Origin: an uncultured Clostridia bacterium
GTDB lineage: Bacteria; Bacillota; Clostridia; Saccharofermentanales; Saccharofermentanaceae
DNA length: 64,000 nucleotides
NCBI GenBank assembly: GCA_947303185.1
Contig: CAMYXF010000001.1
Location: forward strand, 1-64,000
Direction: 5' to 3'
Part shown: positions 62,953 through 64,000 of the stretch, in pieces
How positions within the stretch are numbered: position 1 is the first letter of the stretch
How the letters are laid out: every line of letters starts with the position of its first letter
The notes under the pieces: model-generated
Told to the model about the DNA's origin: nothing
The model's database searches: none
The model's input: only the letters and a program-made list of their open reading frames with translations
Program-made: the position numbers and the translations under genes

Positions 62953-63333
62953 TCACTTAACTTCGAACAATACGTCACCACCGGCAACTGTACCGCCTGC
63001 AGTGCAGTTAACGGAAGCAAGATTTCCTGCTACGGGTGCAGTGATCTCGTTTTCCATCTTCATTGCTTCAAGAATGAGAACAACGTCGCCTGCCTTAACT
63101 TCATCACCCTCATTCTTGAGGATCTTGATGACTGTACCCGGCATGGGTGCTACGACAGAACCTGAAGAAACTGCCGCAGGCTTAGAGGCTGCCTTGGGAG
63201 CTGCAGCAACAGGTGCGGGTGCAACAGGTGCGCTCTGAACTTTTACAGGCTGTACGGGAGCTCCTGAAGCTCCGATAAGCTCAACATCCATCTCATATGT
63301 CTTGCCTTCAACTGTAATACGATATTTGCTCAT
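62953..63333 (-). CDS. Biotin carboxyl carrier protein
   Basis: A 126-residue protein with an N-terminal short domain ([20 protein letters not shown]), an Ala/Pro hinge ([20 protein letters not shown]), and a biotinyl domain with EAMKMENEI, whose Lys is biotinylated. The layout matches the 1.3S subunit of transcarboxylase or the gamma carrier of methylmalonyl-CoA/oxaloacetate decarboxylases. It lies between the small subunit and the 5S-like subunit. Confidence 0.93.
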   Translation of the reverse strand: MSKYRITVEGKTYEMDVELIGASGAPVQPVKVQSAPVAPAPVAAAPKAASKPAAVSSGSVVAPMPGTVIKILKNEGDEVKAGDVVLILEAMKMENEITAPVAGNLASVNCTAGGTVAGGDVLFEVK

Positions 63334-63337
63334 TTTG

Positions 63338-63508
63338 TTATTCTCCTAATTGATATTTATGATAAGAAATCTTGTTGTCTTCAACGAACTGCTCAAGACT
63401 GCTCTTCTTTACTTCCTTGAAGGAACGGACGATGACGTGATTTGTATCAACACCGTTCTCTTCTGCAATTGCAGCAACTGCCATTGCCACGATCAATGAT
63501 TCTTCCAC
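63338..63508 (-). CDS. Small carboxyltransferase-associated subunit (56 aa, GTG start)
   Basis: The ORF-track start at 63658 is in a shadow frame of the upstream gene. The SD AAGGAGG followed 8 nt later by GTG at 63508 gives 56 residues: [20 protein letters not shown], then a basic [15 protein letters not shown] tail. It sits exactly where small subunits occur in mmd clusters. The size is close to the epsilon subunit of Veillonella MmdA complexes, but homology is not certain. It ends 4 nt before the biotin carrier start. Confidence 0.7.
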   Translation of the reverse strand: MEESLIVAMAVAAIAEENGVDTNHVIVRSFKEVKKSSLEQFVEDNKISYHKYQLGE

Positions 63509-63521
63509 AGGCTTTTCCTCC

Positions 63522-64000
63522 TTAGAGCGGGATATTGCCATGCTTCTTATAGGGCAATGAACGTTCTTTTGTCTTAAGCATATTGAATGCCTCAGCGATC
63601 TTGGATCTTGTCTCTTCGGGAAGGATAACTTCGTCGACATATCCGTGCTCTGCAGCAATGTAAGGATTCATGAACTTGTCGTTATATTCATTGAGAAGTT
63701 CTTCCTTCTTTGCAGCAGGATCTTCAGCATTCTCGATCTGCTTCTTACCGATGATGCTTACGGCACCTGAAGCACCCATAACTGCGATCTCAGCGATAGG
63801 CCATGCATAAACCACGTCAGCGCCTGTGCCCTTGCTGTTCATCGCGATATAAGCTCCGCCGTATGCCTTTCTCATGATGAGACTTACCTTCGGAACAGTA
63901 GCTTCAGAGTAAGCATAAAGAAGTTTTGCGCCGTGACGGATGATGCCGCCGTGCTCCTGCTGTGAACCGGGCAGGAATGCCGGAACGTCAACCAGAGTAA
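63522..64000 (-). CDS. Acyl-CoA carboxyltransferase (12S/MmdA-like) subunit, partial
   Basis: The frame is open from the window edge to the stop at 63522, about 159 residues of the C-terminal end. The block [20 protein letters not shown] and [20 protein letters not shown], then [20 protein letters not shown] and [16 protein letters not shown] are typical of methylmalonyl-CoA decarboxylase alpha, 12S transcarboxylase and PccB. It ends with [12 protein letters not shown], the family C-terminus. The N-terminal domain is off-window. It heads the visible operon of small subunit, biotin carrier and 5S-like subunit. Confidence 0.92.
   Translation of the reverse strand, partial: TLVDVPAFLPGSQQEHGGIIRHGAKLLYAYSEATVPKVSLIMRKAYGGAYIAMNSKGTGADVVYAWPIAEIAVMGASGAVSIIGKKQIENAEDPAAKKEELLNEYNDKFMNPYIAAEHGYVDEVILPEETRSKIAEAFNMLKTKERSLPYKKHGNIPL

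Noticed and set aside
1-64000. Insertion sequence, prophage or integrase
   Set aside because: No transposase, integrase or phage structural motif was found in any reading frame inspected.

Overview
The window looks like a chromosomal segment of an anaerobic gut- or rumen-type member of the Clostridia. The reasons are the moderate GC content, AGGAGG-type ribosome sites, the rnc-smc-ftsY and recA-recX clusters with Firmicutes-style control sites, a membrane pyrophosphatase, a superoxide reductase, and sortase-type surface-protein repeats. The genus cannot be fixed from the sequence; a Saccharofermentans-like or Oscillospiraceae-like rumen bacterium is only a guess. Most genes lie on the minus strand, so transcription mostly runs toward lower coordinates.

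Region by region. 1-4130: the 5' part of a very large secreted Ig-repeat surface protein that leaves the window and is absent from the ORF track. 4.3-13.2 kb: zinc-ribbon protein, pnp with an elaborate structured leader, an SGNH hydrolase, nadE, rpsO and hppA. 13.4-24.1 kb: ftsY-smc-rnc-acpP, pgsA-rimO, recX-recA with a LexA operator, and a D-2-hydroxyacid dehydrogenase. 24.3-32.5 kb: a partner-switching module (STAS protein plus a fused PP2C phosphatase/ATPase), a VanX-like dipeptidase, a HIT protein, a serine hydrolase-LytTR-DUF3021 operon and an L,D-transpeptidase lipoprotein. 32.6-39.8 kb: a tight operon proC-rnhA-nudix-ftsK-cinA-murJ, with tRNA-Trp divergent from it.

39.9-48.7 kb: an acidic membrane protein, an SDR, citrate synthase, a 0.5-kb gene-free region holding two pairs of duplicated hairpins, a small conserved-looking protein, lysA, a DUF975/CmpB-like membrane fusion and another SDR. 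48.9-54.9 kb: superoxide reductase, two tandem GT-C glycosyltransferase paralogues, an RlmI-like methyltransferase, and two poorly known proteins, one with an SOS-like site. 55-61 kb: a membrane GGDEF/EAL protein, three small envelope proteins and a DUF4153-XRE-DUF2975 operon. 61.5-64 kb: carboxyltransferase subunits arranged like a biotin transcarboxylase or decarboxylase.

Much of the window is housekeeping: RNA turnover, chromosome segregation, recombination, lipid and wall synthesis. The most noteworthy non-coding signals are the pnp leader (a pseudoknot inside a long helix, with an anti-SD that could also pair with the pnp SD) and the duplicated hairpins after citrate synthase. Several ORF-track starts are corrected using Shine-Dalgarno positions. 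All functional calls come from motif recognition by eye; no database search was run.
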